Of a DNA stretch of 64,000 nt, positions 12,775 to 24,250 are shown piece by piece. The stretch covers positions 35,044,088 through 35,108,087 of the forward strand of contig CP137668.1 of the NCBI GenBank assembly GCA_037976565.1, written 5' to 3'. Position 1 is the stretch's first letter. Every line of letters begins with the position of its first letter. Made by a program: the position numbers and the translations under genes. The notes beneath the pieces are model-generated. The model had not been told where the DNA came from. It was given only the letters and a program-made list of their open reading frames with translations, and did not search any database. The DNA is from Mesocentrotus franciscanus (lineage: Eukaryota > Echinodermata > Echinoidea > Camarodonta > Strongylocentrotidae).

Positions 12775-14975
12775 GATATAAATTATATTTTTATCTGTAT
12801 GCATATTATGCTGATCCTATTTGCAATTAACTACTTGAAGAAGAAGAATAATCGAGTGTGTTTTCTCCCTCAATTATCGATACTAATGATATCAAATCAA
12901 ATCTGGATTTTAAAAAAATAATGATTTATCTGTTGTAAGAGATGCACTCACATACTAGTATAACCTTTGCAGAGCAACTTCGAGCAATCTATCTCCTTAT
13001 AGTATCTCACGTTCCTTTAATTTTCCTTCATCTCTCCCCTCGCTCTCACCTCACGTGCCCACTCCCATAAGCTACGCCACTGCTGCCAATACTATTATAT
13101 TACACCTAGTCATTAATTATTTTCATTCTGAGTTGTATGTATATTCTAGGAAACATATATATATATATATATATATATATGAACGCATTAATTTATGATA
13201 ACATCATGTGTAAACCGAGAACGTATACAACCCTTCGGTATTTACCTACCTCTATCCGTTATCTATTACTTTATATATTTTTATATCTCTTTAGCAGAAC
13301 GATATTCAAAGACACGAATGTATCAGTTTTCACATTACGTTCCAAATTACTGCTTGATTTGTTTGAATGATCAATGTCCAGCTTTATTTCATTCTCCCCT
13401 TCCTCTTTCACCGTCTCTATCATACTATATATATGAATGTTATATATTTCCTTTATAATGTTTTTGACTTCTGATAATAATTTGTGTATATTTTGTAAAA
13501 GGACATCTCCAATAACATCTGCTCACTTCACTTTCGATTGTACTTGAACGTCTTAAATTTGTAATATCATGTATGTAACAGGGAAGAAATAATAATTTTA
13601 AAATTAATTTAAGAAGTGGAAATCTAATGTGGTTAATTGAGGAATGTATGGTTGGGTTCCAGTCAGTACCACCTTTCCTAACGCTATACAATCAATTGTA
13701 TACATCACTAACAAAATATAGGCATATTTTGTTTATAGGATAATTTCTCACGATGCATTGAAATACTTTCAGTTTTGTTTTAATATTTAAACAATAAAAA
13801 TTTATTCCACTGGCATTGTTGTCAGGTTCATTTTTTGGTTTGTTGGGGGGGGGGTGATGGCTGAACATTCTCCCCATCTCTCGTTCACTCTCAATTTCTC
13901 CCTCACTTTCCTATTATCTTCCTATCTCTCTCTGTCTCTGTCACTCTCTGCCCCTGGCCCCCTTCTCTCCCATCTCTCCACCTTTTCCTCTCTATTTCGA
14001 TGCCTCTATATTCACTACCCTCATATGTCTTTCTTTTTTGCCATCTTTTCACTGTTATTCCTGCATGTTTCCTCCCCCAGAGACTTTCTATGCATTACGT
14101 GGCATATGTAATCCTACATTGCCTTTATTTACAATTCTATTTTTGTTTTATATTAAGGATATATAAATCATCTATCAATGTTAAAATATGTGAGTCTCTA
14201 TAATTTCCTTGGCATTCTCTTCACGCATTATTCAAGTGGATCCACCCAAGAATCAGGAACATCGCGCAACAAAAACAACCCCACACATACCGTAGTCAAT
14301 AGGTCATAACCATGGTTAGCCAACATGTACAATGGTATATTTATGGAACGTCGGGAATCCCACCCGGGAATCCCACACACATTGATATTGCTATCAGGGG
14401 TGATTCTATCACGTATAGTAGGCCTATATACTTTAGTATTCTACTGAAGGTAGCGTTGAAGTTAACAATAATATACAACATGACTGTTTTCAGAATGTAA
14501 AGATAGTGTTCTGATATAGTGAACTATCCAATACATGTATGTTCATGTATATGAATGAAGTTTACTAATAAAATTCAAAATTTATGTAGAATAAATTGAA
14601 TGACCAAATCGAATAAGATGTGAAATAATTGAGTCGAATTGTATAATTGTATACGTATAACAATTTACGTCATGTATGCTAAACTGTCGAGATGTTATTC
14701 GGAATGAATACTGATAATACTTTTTTTATATAGCGCATGTACCTGATGCGCAGTAGTGCGCGTAGAGGTTAGCGCTTAATACTGTGTGTGCATGGGCCCA
14801 GGGGCATGGGCCTATCCTTGCGCAGGTATAGAGGTAAGTGCGCTTGCTATATCTATGTCTGCGCTAAATTAAGCCTTAAACTTGAGATTTCTTTGTCAGC
14901 CATACTGTCACGAAACAATCTTGAATTAATTTTATTACATCAAATAACAAGGATCTAGAAGTTTCGTTGTATAAA
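12775..14975. other. AT-rich DNA without a recognisable gene
   Basis: No exon, RNA gene or protein domain was recognised. Visible items are a short CT-rich stretch ending AAGCTACGCCACTG near 13070-13083, which resembles a transposon end (reverse complement CAGTGGCGTAGCTT), a G run near 13845, a CT-rich stretch at 13866-13995, and a cluster of GCGC-containing sequence at 14735-14840. The open frames here are driven by low-complexity sequence. Confidence 0.6.
13155..13180. repeat. (AT)n microsatellite
   Basis: Uninterrupted AT dinucleotide run of about 13 units. Confidence 0.95.
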
Positions 14976-15141
14976 ACAAATGATGCATGTTTTCATTCGT
15001 TCATTATACGATCTATCCGCCCTCGTTGATGATGTGTGTATCTATCGCACTCAGCCTAACGGCTTCGTGCAATAGATACACATAGCCTCAATTCGAGTGC
15101 GGATAGATCGTATAATGAACTCATGCGCATGCATCATTTGT
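14976..15141. repeat. Foldback hairpin, ~166 bp
   Basis: Three nested inverted pairs share one axis: 14976-14989 with 15128-15141, 14999-15020 with 15099-15120 (22 bp, perfect), and 15035-15050 with 15067-15082 (one mismatch). The loop is 15051-15066. Only short asymmetric segments interrupt the stem. No coding frame. It could be a foldback MITE or a structured RNA source; no target duplication was recognised. Confidence 0.85.
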
Positions 15142-15274
15142 ATAATATCTAAAGTCAAAACAATGTGACGTCTATCGCATTCAGGATACGCATTTTGTAC
15201 CAGATATAGAGAACGAAATACGGAGGGAATAGGCAGGCAAATGTTTTTTCTTCTCTTGTAATATGTCCGATTCA

Positions 15275-15433
15275 AGCAGGCGCGTAGCCAGGGGGGCCGG
15301 GGGGGGGGGCGATGAGGTCGGTCGCCCCCACCCCAAAAAAAAAAAATGCCAGCCAAACAAAAAAAAAGGAAAGAGAAGAGAAAAAAGGAAGAGGACGTAG
15401 GAAGAAAAAGGAGCAGACAAAGAACATTTTTGA
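15275..15433. repeat. Dispersed repeat head, G/A homopolymer-rich
   Basis: Begins near GGCGCGTAGCCAGG, then a G run, GGTCGCCCC and long A runs. The same ensemble occurs in the opposite orientation at about 36060-36125, again next to the same minisatellite, so both belong to one dispersed family. Confidence 0.7.
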
Positions 15434-15611
15434 TTAATGGAACGTCAAAGCTTCCGCGCTTCGCGCGGGAGGGGGTGAACTGAATTCAGACAAGGATTAA
15501 GGGACGAGATCGGTACAACGAATCGTCTTCTATCGCTAATAATTGTAATGAAACGTCAAAGCTTCTGCGCTTCGCGCGGGAGGGGGTGAACTGAATTCAG
15601 ACAAGGATTAA
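15434..15611 (+). repeat. ~110-bp minisatellite, left part
   Basis: Two unit starts containing AACGTCAAAGCTTC, a GCGCTTCGCGCG hairpin core, GAATTCAGACAAGGATTAA and GGTACAACGAATCGTCTTC. The second unit is interrupted at its TTAA by the MITE at 15612-16372 and resumes at 16377. Confidence 0.85.
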
Positions 15612-16372
15612 AAGCCAAGTCCACTCCAAAAATAACTTACTTTCAATAGAACCAAAAAAATCAGACAAACCAATCAAAACGACTTTGAGCAAAATCGGAT
15701 AACTAATAAGAAAGTTATGATTTTTTAATAACATAAAAAAATTGAAAATCACTACACAAATTGGCAACTCACTCATGAGTCTGTGACGTATGGTCCTCAC
15801 TATCCACTAATTATTTTCTTTATATTGATAATATAAATTTCCTATTTTCACCCTAAGAATCTTATTTCTTCACACCAGCATCCAAGTTAGATTGTTAGTA
15901 ATATTTTTTGTGTGGATGCACAAATAAAGTAATTTTGTCCAGTTAAATCATGAAAAAATGAATTTTGATAAACTATTTATATAAAAATCAATAATTATGA
16001 AATACAATATTCAGAAAATAGTATCAATTCTTCAAAATTCATAAAAGTTTTTGGAAATGTCATGCACGCAATATGATACAAATCATATAACCTGGGCAAA
16101 GGCATGGGAAATCAAGTTTTGGGGATAAAAGGAAATTAATGGGATTAAACTATATAAAGCAATTGATAAGTTGTGAGGACATGACGTCACAAACTGATAA
16201 CCATCTTGGCAATTTGTGTCGTGATTCTCATTGTTCCATAGTTTTACATACTTTTTCAAAAATTCATAACTTTCTTATTAGTTATCCGATTTTGCTCAAA
16301 CTTTTTTTGATTGGTTTGTCTGATTTTTCTGCTTTTATTGAAAGTAAGTTATTTTTGGAGTGGACTTGCCCT
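15612..16372. mobile_element. MITE with TTAA target duplication (piggyBac-like), 761 bp
   Basis: The ends are AAGCCAAGTCCACTCC and the inverted AGGGCAAGTCCACTCC. Inverted similarity extends about 120 bp strongly and about 200 bp in total. TTAA flanks both sides (15608-15611 and 16373-16376). The adjacent minisatellite copy near 15488-15494 shows the same site uninterrupted (GGATTAAGGGACGAG), which gives the pre-insertion sequence directly. No transposase frame; the similar open frames in the two arms are translations of the inverted repeats. TTAA duplication is characteristic of piggyBac-type elements. Confidence 0.9.
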
Positions 16373-16376
16373 TTAA

Positions 16377-16840
16377 GGGACGAGAACGGTACAACGAATC
16401 GTCTTCTATCGCTAATAATTTTAATGAAACGTCAAAGCTTTTGCGTTTCGCGCGGGAGGGGGCTGAATTCAGACAAGGATTAAGAGCCAGTCGAGAACGG
16501 TACAACGAATCGTCTTCTTTCTCTCTTAATTTAATGAAACGTCAAAGCTTCTGCGCTTCGCGCTGGAGGGGGGGGGGCTGAATTCAGACAAGGATTAAGA
16601 GTCGAGAACGGTACAACGAATCGTCTTCTTTCTCTCTTAATTTAATGAAACGTCAAAGCTTCTGCGCTTCGCGCGGGAGGGGGGGCTGAATTCAGACAAG
16701 GATTAAGAGTCGAGAACGGTACAGCGAATCGTCTTCTTTCTCTAATAATCTAATGGAATTTTAATGAAACGTCAAAGCTTCCGCGCTTCGCAAGGGAGGG
16801 GAACCCCCCTCCCTGCACCCATCCCCCTATAAGGAGCGCG
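16377..16840 (+). repeat. ~110-bp minisatellite, right part
   Basis: Continues the interrupted unit and adds about four more copies with unit starts near 16421, 16531, 16643 and 16758. G-run length after the GCGCTTCGCG core varies from copy to copy. The last copy runs into GGGGAACCCCCC and unique sequence. Confidence 0.88.
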
Positions 16841-17056
16841 CTCTGTGATTCGCACTCTTAGCGTGCTCACTACCGCCCCCCTCCTAAATCAAATCCTAGC
16901 TACGCGCTTGGATTCTAGGGGAGTAGCTATTATTTTTATAGCCACGGTCCCAGTTAATACAAATAGGGTGGAAATAGACAATGTAGGAAACCTTGTGGTC
17001 TTAGATTTGACACTTTACAAATATAAGTTTACGATCGCATCGACATAAGGGCCAAT

Positions 17057-18042
17057 GATCTTAATGATCAATGTTATATCTCATAGAATCATTATAATTA
17101 TAACTACTTCCAGCTCTGAATACAACTATTTCAGTGAATCAGTGATGTTGGTTCCTCACCCGAACTGTGCACCTGACGATTACTTTTATTTCAACCTGGA
17201 CACTTACCTTTTGGTATCCTACTTCTTATATCTCTACCTAAACTTGTTGTTGAATAAATCAAATCCTCGACATCTTTCATTGTTTTATGAGTAATAATGG
17301 CTGATGATATCAATGCAGATGTATATGATCATGATCATTTCTTGATACCGGACCGAGTCTATGATATTTCTAATATTATGCGAGGTATCATCTAATAATT
17401 CAAAACTATGTTATGATGGCCAAATCAATAATTTACTTGCATGTTTACTAAGCCATGTAAAACTGTAAATTACTGCATTGCAGCAATATTACCCCTCTCA
17501 TCTTAATGATCAATTTTATATCTCATAGAATCATTAGAATTATAACTACTTCTAGCTCTGAATACAACTATTTCAGTGAATCAGTGATGTTGGTTCCTCA
17601 CCCGAACTGTGCACCTGACGATTACTTTTATTTCAACCTGGACACTTACCTTTTGGTATCCTACTTCTTATATCTCTACCTAAACTTGTTGTTGAATAAA
17701 TCAAATCCTCGACATCTTTCATTGTTTTATGAGTAATAATGGCTGATGATATCAATGCAGATGTATATGATCGTGATCATTTCTTGATACCGGACCGAGT
17801 CTATGATATTTCTAATATTATGCGAGGTATCATCTAATAATTCAAAACTATGTTATGATGGCCAAATCAATAATTTACTTGCATGTTTACTAAGCCATGT
17901 AAAACTGTAAATTACTGCATTGCAGCAATATTAACCCTCTCATCTTAATGATCAATTCTATATCTCATAGAATCATTATAATTATAACTACTTCCAGCTC
18001 TGAATACAACTATTTCAGTGAACCAGTGATGTTGGTTCCTCA
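17057..18042 (+). repeat. 442-bp direct tandem duplication, 2.2 copies
   Basis: Copies start at about 17058, 17501 and 17943 (periods 443 and 442) at TCTTAATGATCAAT. Copies 1 and 2 are nearly identical along their whole length. Copy 3 matches for ~100 bp and then diverges at CCTCACTTACC. TTGCAGCAATATTAACC recurs near 18400, so copy 3 may be a longer diverged unit. Confidence 0.93.
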
Positions 18043-20082
18043 CTTACCTCCCCCATCCCCCGTTATTCCCCTCTTCTTCAGAGTATACTGTTTCAATATT
18101 TATGTTCCTATTATGCTTATTCCTTGTATGGTTATTCTGTACAGTTACTTACACACTGACAACACAGAACTGTTTTTTAAGAATTTCATTTAATGGTTGC
18201 ATGAAATATCTATCTGTATGTATATATACATGAATTACAATGGCAACCTCTAGATTATTGGCAAACAATTAATCAGTACCCCACCATGGTTATAGCCAAT
18301 AATAGTAAGACCATGGTGCTATTACAGATGCCCATAATATAGATCGTTGTTAAATCTTGTTACACAAGTCACATGCATAACGACTATTACGTAATTGCAG
18401 CAATATTAACCTCAATCGTGCTGTCATAACAATTTTACACTGTGAAGTGCGGAATTGCTCGTCCATTTCCATGCATAACAATAATCATATTGCACTAAAT
18501 GTAGATATAGTGATAGCACCAGTTGTAATACCATTCTACAGTTATCTCAATTACCTCCCAGTGTTTGACAAAGTTAACCAAATGAAAACATGAGCACTGT
18601 ACTAGTGATTTAAACCTCTACCGAAAGTCAAAATTTATATTATTACTTTTTTTAAACTTCACAGTAACAAAATTTGAAGATATAAAAGCCTACTTATCAA
18701 AATTGTAACAATGCTCATTGTAAACGTGTCATGTGATTATTGCAGTTATTTCTATCGCAAAGATCAGGAAGATGGGAACAAATAAGGAGACGATTGTAAT
18801 TCTTTATACTATGCTGATAATACTGAAGTTTCTCCGAAAGATTGACTTTTCTTCTCATATTAATGCCACTATTTATTATGTTCTTCTTGCAACTTCATCA
18901 CTACGGATGTAATCATGCTACATCTACAGTGATTGTAGTTGAGGTACAATCACGCCAAGCGGAGCTGCAATGGTTGCATAATCATGTTGAACTGTCATTT
19001 CAACTTAGTAGATCACTTATAATTGCACCTGATTGTTCCACTGAAGCATAGCAATGAATGTTTACTACCTCAAGCGACTTATTTTTCTAATAGAAAGCAA
19101 CCTGCCATTATAAGATCCACATTCCTTGGGCTACAGTTTTAACGCCTGAACAGTGGTTATGCAGGTGAGAATGTTATGTAGAGTTGGACGAGCTCCGCCT
19201 CTTGGAAATTGTATCTACAGTCACGGCAGACATACAATCCCCATTTGAATTATTTAATCATCCAATTAATTATGATATCTACATAAAATCAAAGTGTGTG
19301 AACAGTTACCATAATTATCCTTTTATAATAATCTCCACCTGTCACAATCTAACACGTCAACCATGCCGGAATCCTAAGAAAATTGCAAGCCTAGAATATT
19401 CCTTTGCTGTTTATTCCGACTACGAAACCTTATTCTACATGACAACTGATTTTGTTTCCATTCCATAAAGAGGATACCAAAATAAAACCTTTTGGGCGAG
19501 ACCTATAGCTTAGTTACACTCATATGATGACAGAGATATTCAGGCCACGTGGACAATTCGACATTATTTTCTCCTTCTTCATCTCGATCGACTAAACCTT
19601 ATGTAAATAACGTATTTTAATTAAAACCTTCCTCAATTGATCTTTGGCATTCCAATAACCGATTTCCTGCGACAGCATTATTCCCTGTCGTCTTGTTCAG
19701 TGAATATCTCTGCGATCGGTTAAATACTACAAACATGCGAAAAGCTTACTTACATGTTCTGTCTTTTGAATAGCTCCTTTAGACGTACTATGAGAAGGGG
19801 TCGTACTTTCATGTCATATTTTCCGTTCAACATGTCATTAATTCTTGCTAATGTTTTATTCATATTTTCTTATCATCTCATGCCTTCTTTCAGTTTCTTT
19901 TATCATTCTTTTCTTTTTGTTTCATCAGCTAGCCATATCCCATCGCATGCACACTCTCCTCTGTCTGTTCCTTCCCTCAACCTTTCCGGGTCGTTAACTG
20001 ACTTGCTCAATTATAATCTTACTACATGTATTTTGAATACTAGAAACACTGATGGAGTTTTGGGACTCTTTACAATGTCGTT
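18043..20082. other. Non-genic DNA
   Basis: No domain-bearing frame was recognised. A frame at 19754-20092 sits directly upstream of the LINE fragment and may be decayed 5' sequence of that element; it has no recognisable motif. Confidence 0.5.
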
Positions 20083-21007
20083 ATGGCATTAGTAACGGAA
20101 TTTCCCTTTGGCACTATCGATGATGATGAATTCTTATTCCAGTTATATAGCGATAGGCAAAACAGACCCGTTAATAATCAGGAATACGATACACGCATTT
20201 CCAGTGAATTAAATACAAACTCAGAGGAGTTGATTCTTAACCTTGACAACAATGACCTTGCGCAACATTTAACATCCTCCAAATACTTTACGATTAATGA
20301 ATACAAATCCAACTTGTTAAACGACACAACTAATAACATCTTCCTTTTACATTTAAACATCAGGAGTCTGAATAAGAATTTTGATCAGCTTGGTCTACTT
20401 CTTGAACATTTTAATCCACAAAATAGTCCAGTCATTGGTCTCACTGAAACTTGGTTACACGAGTCTAGTAACTCTCTTCTAAACATTGACAGTTATAATT
20501 TACTTACCAACAATAAGCAAGAAAAGTAGGAGGCGGTGTAGGAATATACGTTCCAAACAGACTAGAATACTCTTATATCAATAGTCTGACTCACATGACT
20601 GAAACTTTGGAGTCACTTTTATAGAGGTAGAAATGCAAACCAGTAGAAATGTAATAATAGGATTCATTTACCGCCCTCCGCATTGTCCCCATGGCGTTTT
20701 TTAACAGACATCCACAATATTTTACACAGTCCTATAATTCAAAATAAATATTGTTTCATCATGGGTGACTTCAATGTCAATCTGTTGCAGTCTAATGCAC
20801 AAGGATTTTCTCATGATTTCCTGGAATTAATTTTATCTACCTCATTTTTACCTACTATCTCCAAACCAACTAGAGTGACAGACCAATCAGCCACTTTAAT
20901 CGACAATATCTTTACTAACAAGCAACAGCCTTTAGAATCAGGAATCATCGTTTCGGACATATCTGATCATTACCCAATCTTTTTTAAAACTTCACTTTCT
21001 AACACAC
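20083..21007 (+). pseudogene. Non-LTR retrotransposon endonuclease fragment (LINE, Jockey/CR1 group), frameshifted
   Basis: The reading passes through apurinic-endonuclease-type motifs spread over three frames. Frame one (20083-20529) has LNIRSLNKNFDQL and GLTETWLHES; the next piece has GGGVGIYVPN and IGFIYRPPH; the last (20683-21007) has MGDFNVNL, TLIDNIFTNK and SDISDHYPIF. These are the ordered N, E, D and SDH blocks of LINE endonucleases that nick target DNA for retrotransposition. At least two frameshifts make it non-functional. Homology ends at 21007, where the Harbinger-like element begins, so the reverse transcriptase part is displaced or lost. It resembles the minus-strand LINE at 56300-59396 in the same motifs. 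Confidence 0.9.
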
Positions 21008-21039
21008 CAGGGGGGTGTTTCATAAAGAATTTATGTCTA

Positions 21040-21200
21040 GACATAAACCCCAAAGTCTCTCGTAAGTGGCTTACTTACGAGAGACTTGAGTTACGAGAGA
21101 CTAGTCTGTTTCATAAAGCAAAGTCTACACATAAAAGTCTCTCTTAAGTCAAAAGTCTCTCGTAAAGTTACAAGAGACCGAGACCTCTCGTAAGTATTCA
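21040..21200. repeat. Terminal hairpin motifs of the Harbinger-like element
   Basis: TCTCTCGTAAGT and its complement ACTTACGAGAGA face each other around 21057-21083, and further copies of the CTCTCGTAA / TTACGAGAG motif follow to 21197. A related cluster lies at 27519-27580. Confidence 0.75.
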
Positions 21201-21919
21201 AAGTCTCCGGTAGCTATTTGTGTTTGGATTGGAAACTATACAGAAGAAGATTTACTGAAGATAGTTAAAGACTTGTCTATTGCAGAAAAGGAATAGATAG
21301 TAAAGTTTCTCATGGTATACTACCATAATGAATTACTTCTTAAATTTCAAGAAGAAAAATCGACACTAAAGTATTATGCAGTACACTTGTAATTCCAATG
21401 TATGTAACAGATATATTTCAGATATTTCTAGCATATTAAGGCAGTAAATATTAATACTCAACTGAGAATAATTTACATTGGTATTGAAACATACAATGGT
21501 TTAAGTTACAAGTAAATTTCACAATGAAAAATTTACATAATTTAAAATATCTGTATGAGGAGAATGAAGAAATATATAATATTGAAGTAAACATAATACA
21601 AAATAAATATATTGTAAATTCCCACAAGGATTATTGCACCAAAATGTCAGTAAAAAAGAGAGTCCAAATGTAAATCAAGACAATGTATTAAAGAGTTTCT
21701 GTACTTTGTCAAAGATTGGAGTTGTACATCTCATTGGTAGATGCACAGGAACAAATTTAGAATAATTCCACACAATTTTTGTATTTATCTGACAGAGTGT
21801 TTATTTTGCTTGATAAAGACCTAATTCCCTAAAAGAAAATTATAGAGCTTTATGTTTACTTGAAATATAGAGGTCAATAAAAAAGACAGGTACAATAATT
21901 AGAGAAGTTTGTATTAATT

Positions 21920-22105
21920 TTAAAGGTGGTGTGACCCTTTTGCAGGCTGAAAATATAAATGTGTGTAAATCAAGTGGTAAACAAGAGGTAATACCAACTA
22001 AAAAATACCCCCGGTACTCTTGAAGGTGGAGTGTCTCTTTTGCAGGCTGAAAGTATGGTGCAAATCCTATGGTAAACAACAGACAATACCAACTAAAATC
22101 ACCTC
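21920..22105. repeat. ~100-bp direct repeat, two diverged copies
   Basis: Two blocks share AAGGTGG, CTTTTGCAGGCTGAAA, TGGTAAACAA and CAATACCAACTAAAA in the same order, starting near 21923 and 22023. Function unknown. Confidence 0.7.
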
Positions 22106-22924
22106 TTAAAAGTTTAGCATTGATAATTGCCTCTACATGGAATTATATCGACAAGTGGAGAAAAGAAAATAGTCTGATATTTCAGACCCTGTACTGGGCG
22201 GTCGTACGTTTTGTGCCAAGTAGGGACTCAATCAGATTAATTTTGGCCATTACAAGAAGCTAGTTATTGTTGTGTACAAATGTTAACGTATCCTTCACAG
22301 CTTATTTTATTTGTGTTATTAACAAAGAAATAAACAAAGTCAGTCACTCAATCGACAGTGTCTGACATTGAAGTCTAACAAGTAAAATGGTTTCCTGTGC
22401 ATAATTTGAATACTAGGTCACTGCATGCTAACATCTAAATTAAAACAATGAAAAACAATCTTAAACTACAAACGCTCCCGCAGCACATGCAGGATATATC
22501 CCAAGATCACATTCCGCTCATCCTCCACCTCAACAAGCCGTCTTATGTACGAATGCGCTTCACAAGTTGTGCAGCGTCTCTTCCCCCTCTCCCGTTCCCT
22601 CTCTTCCGCTTCTCCTTCATCCACATCCAGAGCCCCGTCCTCTCCTTCAAGTTCAACCACAGCCCCAGCCCCTTCCTCTCCTTCATCTTCGGCTCCATCC
22701 TCTTCTTGTGCATTTCCGGCTCCCAGCATGCTGGTAGCGGCATTATCCTCCCCGATGTCCTAAAAATTAAAAGAGATTTAAAACAAATATAAGTTATCAT
22801 CTAACAAACTTTTTAAATATAAAATCAATTATGTACAAAATCTTAATAAATTGGGTAATGGGTATGTTAACAAATTAATTTATGCAGATTGATATCTAAA
22901 AGATTCTTAACAATCAACTTCACG

Positions 22925-23135
22925 ATTCCTTGGATGTGAGAGGGAATCTACCACATCTACCCCCACAAGTGTCGGGCACTGCATCCATCCCAGGGCCCGC
23001 GGAGCATTTTTGAAGTGTGTGTGGGGGGCTGAGCATGCGAACAAGTATAATCTTGATAAACATAAGGGATTTTATGAAACGTGTCTACTCAAAAAAGTGG
23101 GGGCTGCCCCCTGGTTCCGCGGCCCCTACATCCTT
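22925..23135. repeat. Dispersed repeat fragment with GC-rich CCCGCGGAGC
   Basis: Lies in the last intron of the Myb-like gene. It contains CCCGCGGAGCATTTTTGAAG, close to CCCGCGGAACGTTTTTCAAA in the hAT-type element near 36500, so the two are related fragments. Confidence 0.55.
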
Positions 23136-24079
23136 ACTCGCAATTTGTAGGTCGTGCTGCAATGACCGGCACTAAATCTCACAGTAATTACAAGTACATG
23201 AACAAGATGCAAAATTGTCGTTCCTATATGCCCCTATACATATTATAGTCCTTCACGGCAAAACTGAGTTTAAATGGATTTGATGTGAAATGATGAACTT
23301 ATACTATGTTGCCATTGATTCATGTTTACTCAAATGAGAAAATGTGATGGACATCTCAGCTGCCTACAATCTTATGCGACACAGGAAAAGTAAACACAAG
23401 ATAAAACATGTTTTTTTGTAATCATGTGACTTTTCAGCTTTTGTATCACAATTATTCTGATTTATAATCATGTTATGGATTATTTTTATAAAAATTACAT
23501 TGAAAAATGAAAAAGACTAAATCCTACTATTTAATTTTTCCCCCTTAACTTTGAAAGTATTCTGCTTGCAATTCCTTTGTATTGCTATGTATGTGTATAA
23601 TCTACTCCCAGAATTCCAAGCCCATTCAACTGAATAGAAAACTGGCTATTGAAGAACAAAAATTAATCATGTATGACTTCAAAATTAAATATACATGCAT
23701 ATGCTTACAATTCCAGCCTCTGTTTGGGAATTCTGGATCCCGTCCACCACCTCTGGATCTAGCATCTCCAAAATTAGCCTGTCAATAAAGGACATTGGTG
23801 TTGCTGGTCCATCTCCTTCAGACATGGGGGAAAATCAAAACATTTACAAAATACAGCATATACACATATTAATAGCTTGGTTCAATTTTGTTTTTATGTT
23901 TTGCTTATACACAGGTCTTTAGAATGAAATTAAAAGTCACAAAATAAGTTTGAGAGCAATGATGTTTTAACAGAGAGATGACCTGACAACCAGAAAACAT
24001 AATGCTGCTAAAGGCATAAAGATAAAGATGCCTTTTGGCTCTGATGGAATATAGGAGGAAGTTCTCATCCTATCTCTGA

Positions 24080-24250
24080 AATCAACTTGATTAAGATACC
24101 TTTACCGATCTGACATTATCATGGTTACAAGATATGTTGGCATATTTAAATTGACCTGTGACTTTTGACCCCTTGACCCCCAAATAATAATCAGGTTATC
24201 TTTACATGGTCAAAAATACACATACCAAGTTTCATTGCAGGAAATCACTA
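24080..24250. repeat. TGACCT-type dispersed repeat
   Basis: Contains TGACCTGTGACTTTTGACC, AATAATCAGGTTATCT and ACCAAGTTTCATTG, the same ordered blocks seen in the tandem repeats at 51840-52420. It is one intronic copy of that family. Confidence 0.6.

Noticed and set aside
15597..16483. Two similar open frames on opposite strands around 15.6-16.5 kb
   Set aside because: They are translations of the two inverted terminal repeats of the TTAA-flanked MITE.
18842..19468. Two open frames of 69 and 94 codons
   Set aside because: No motif, no splice or promoter context, composition like the surrounding AT-rich DNA.
22545..22763. Plus-strand Ser/Pro/Ala-rich frame
   Set aside because: It is the antisense shadow of the acidic stretch in the last exon of the minus-strand Myb-like gene.
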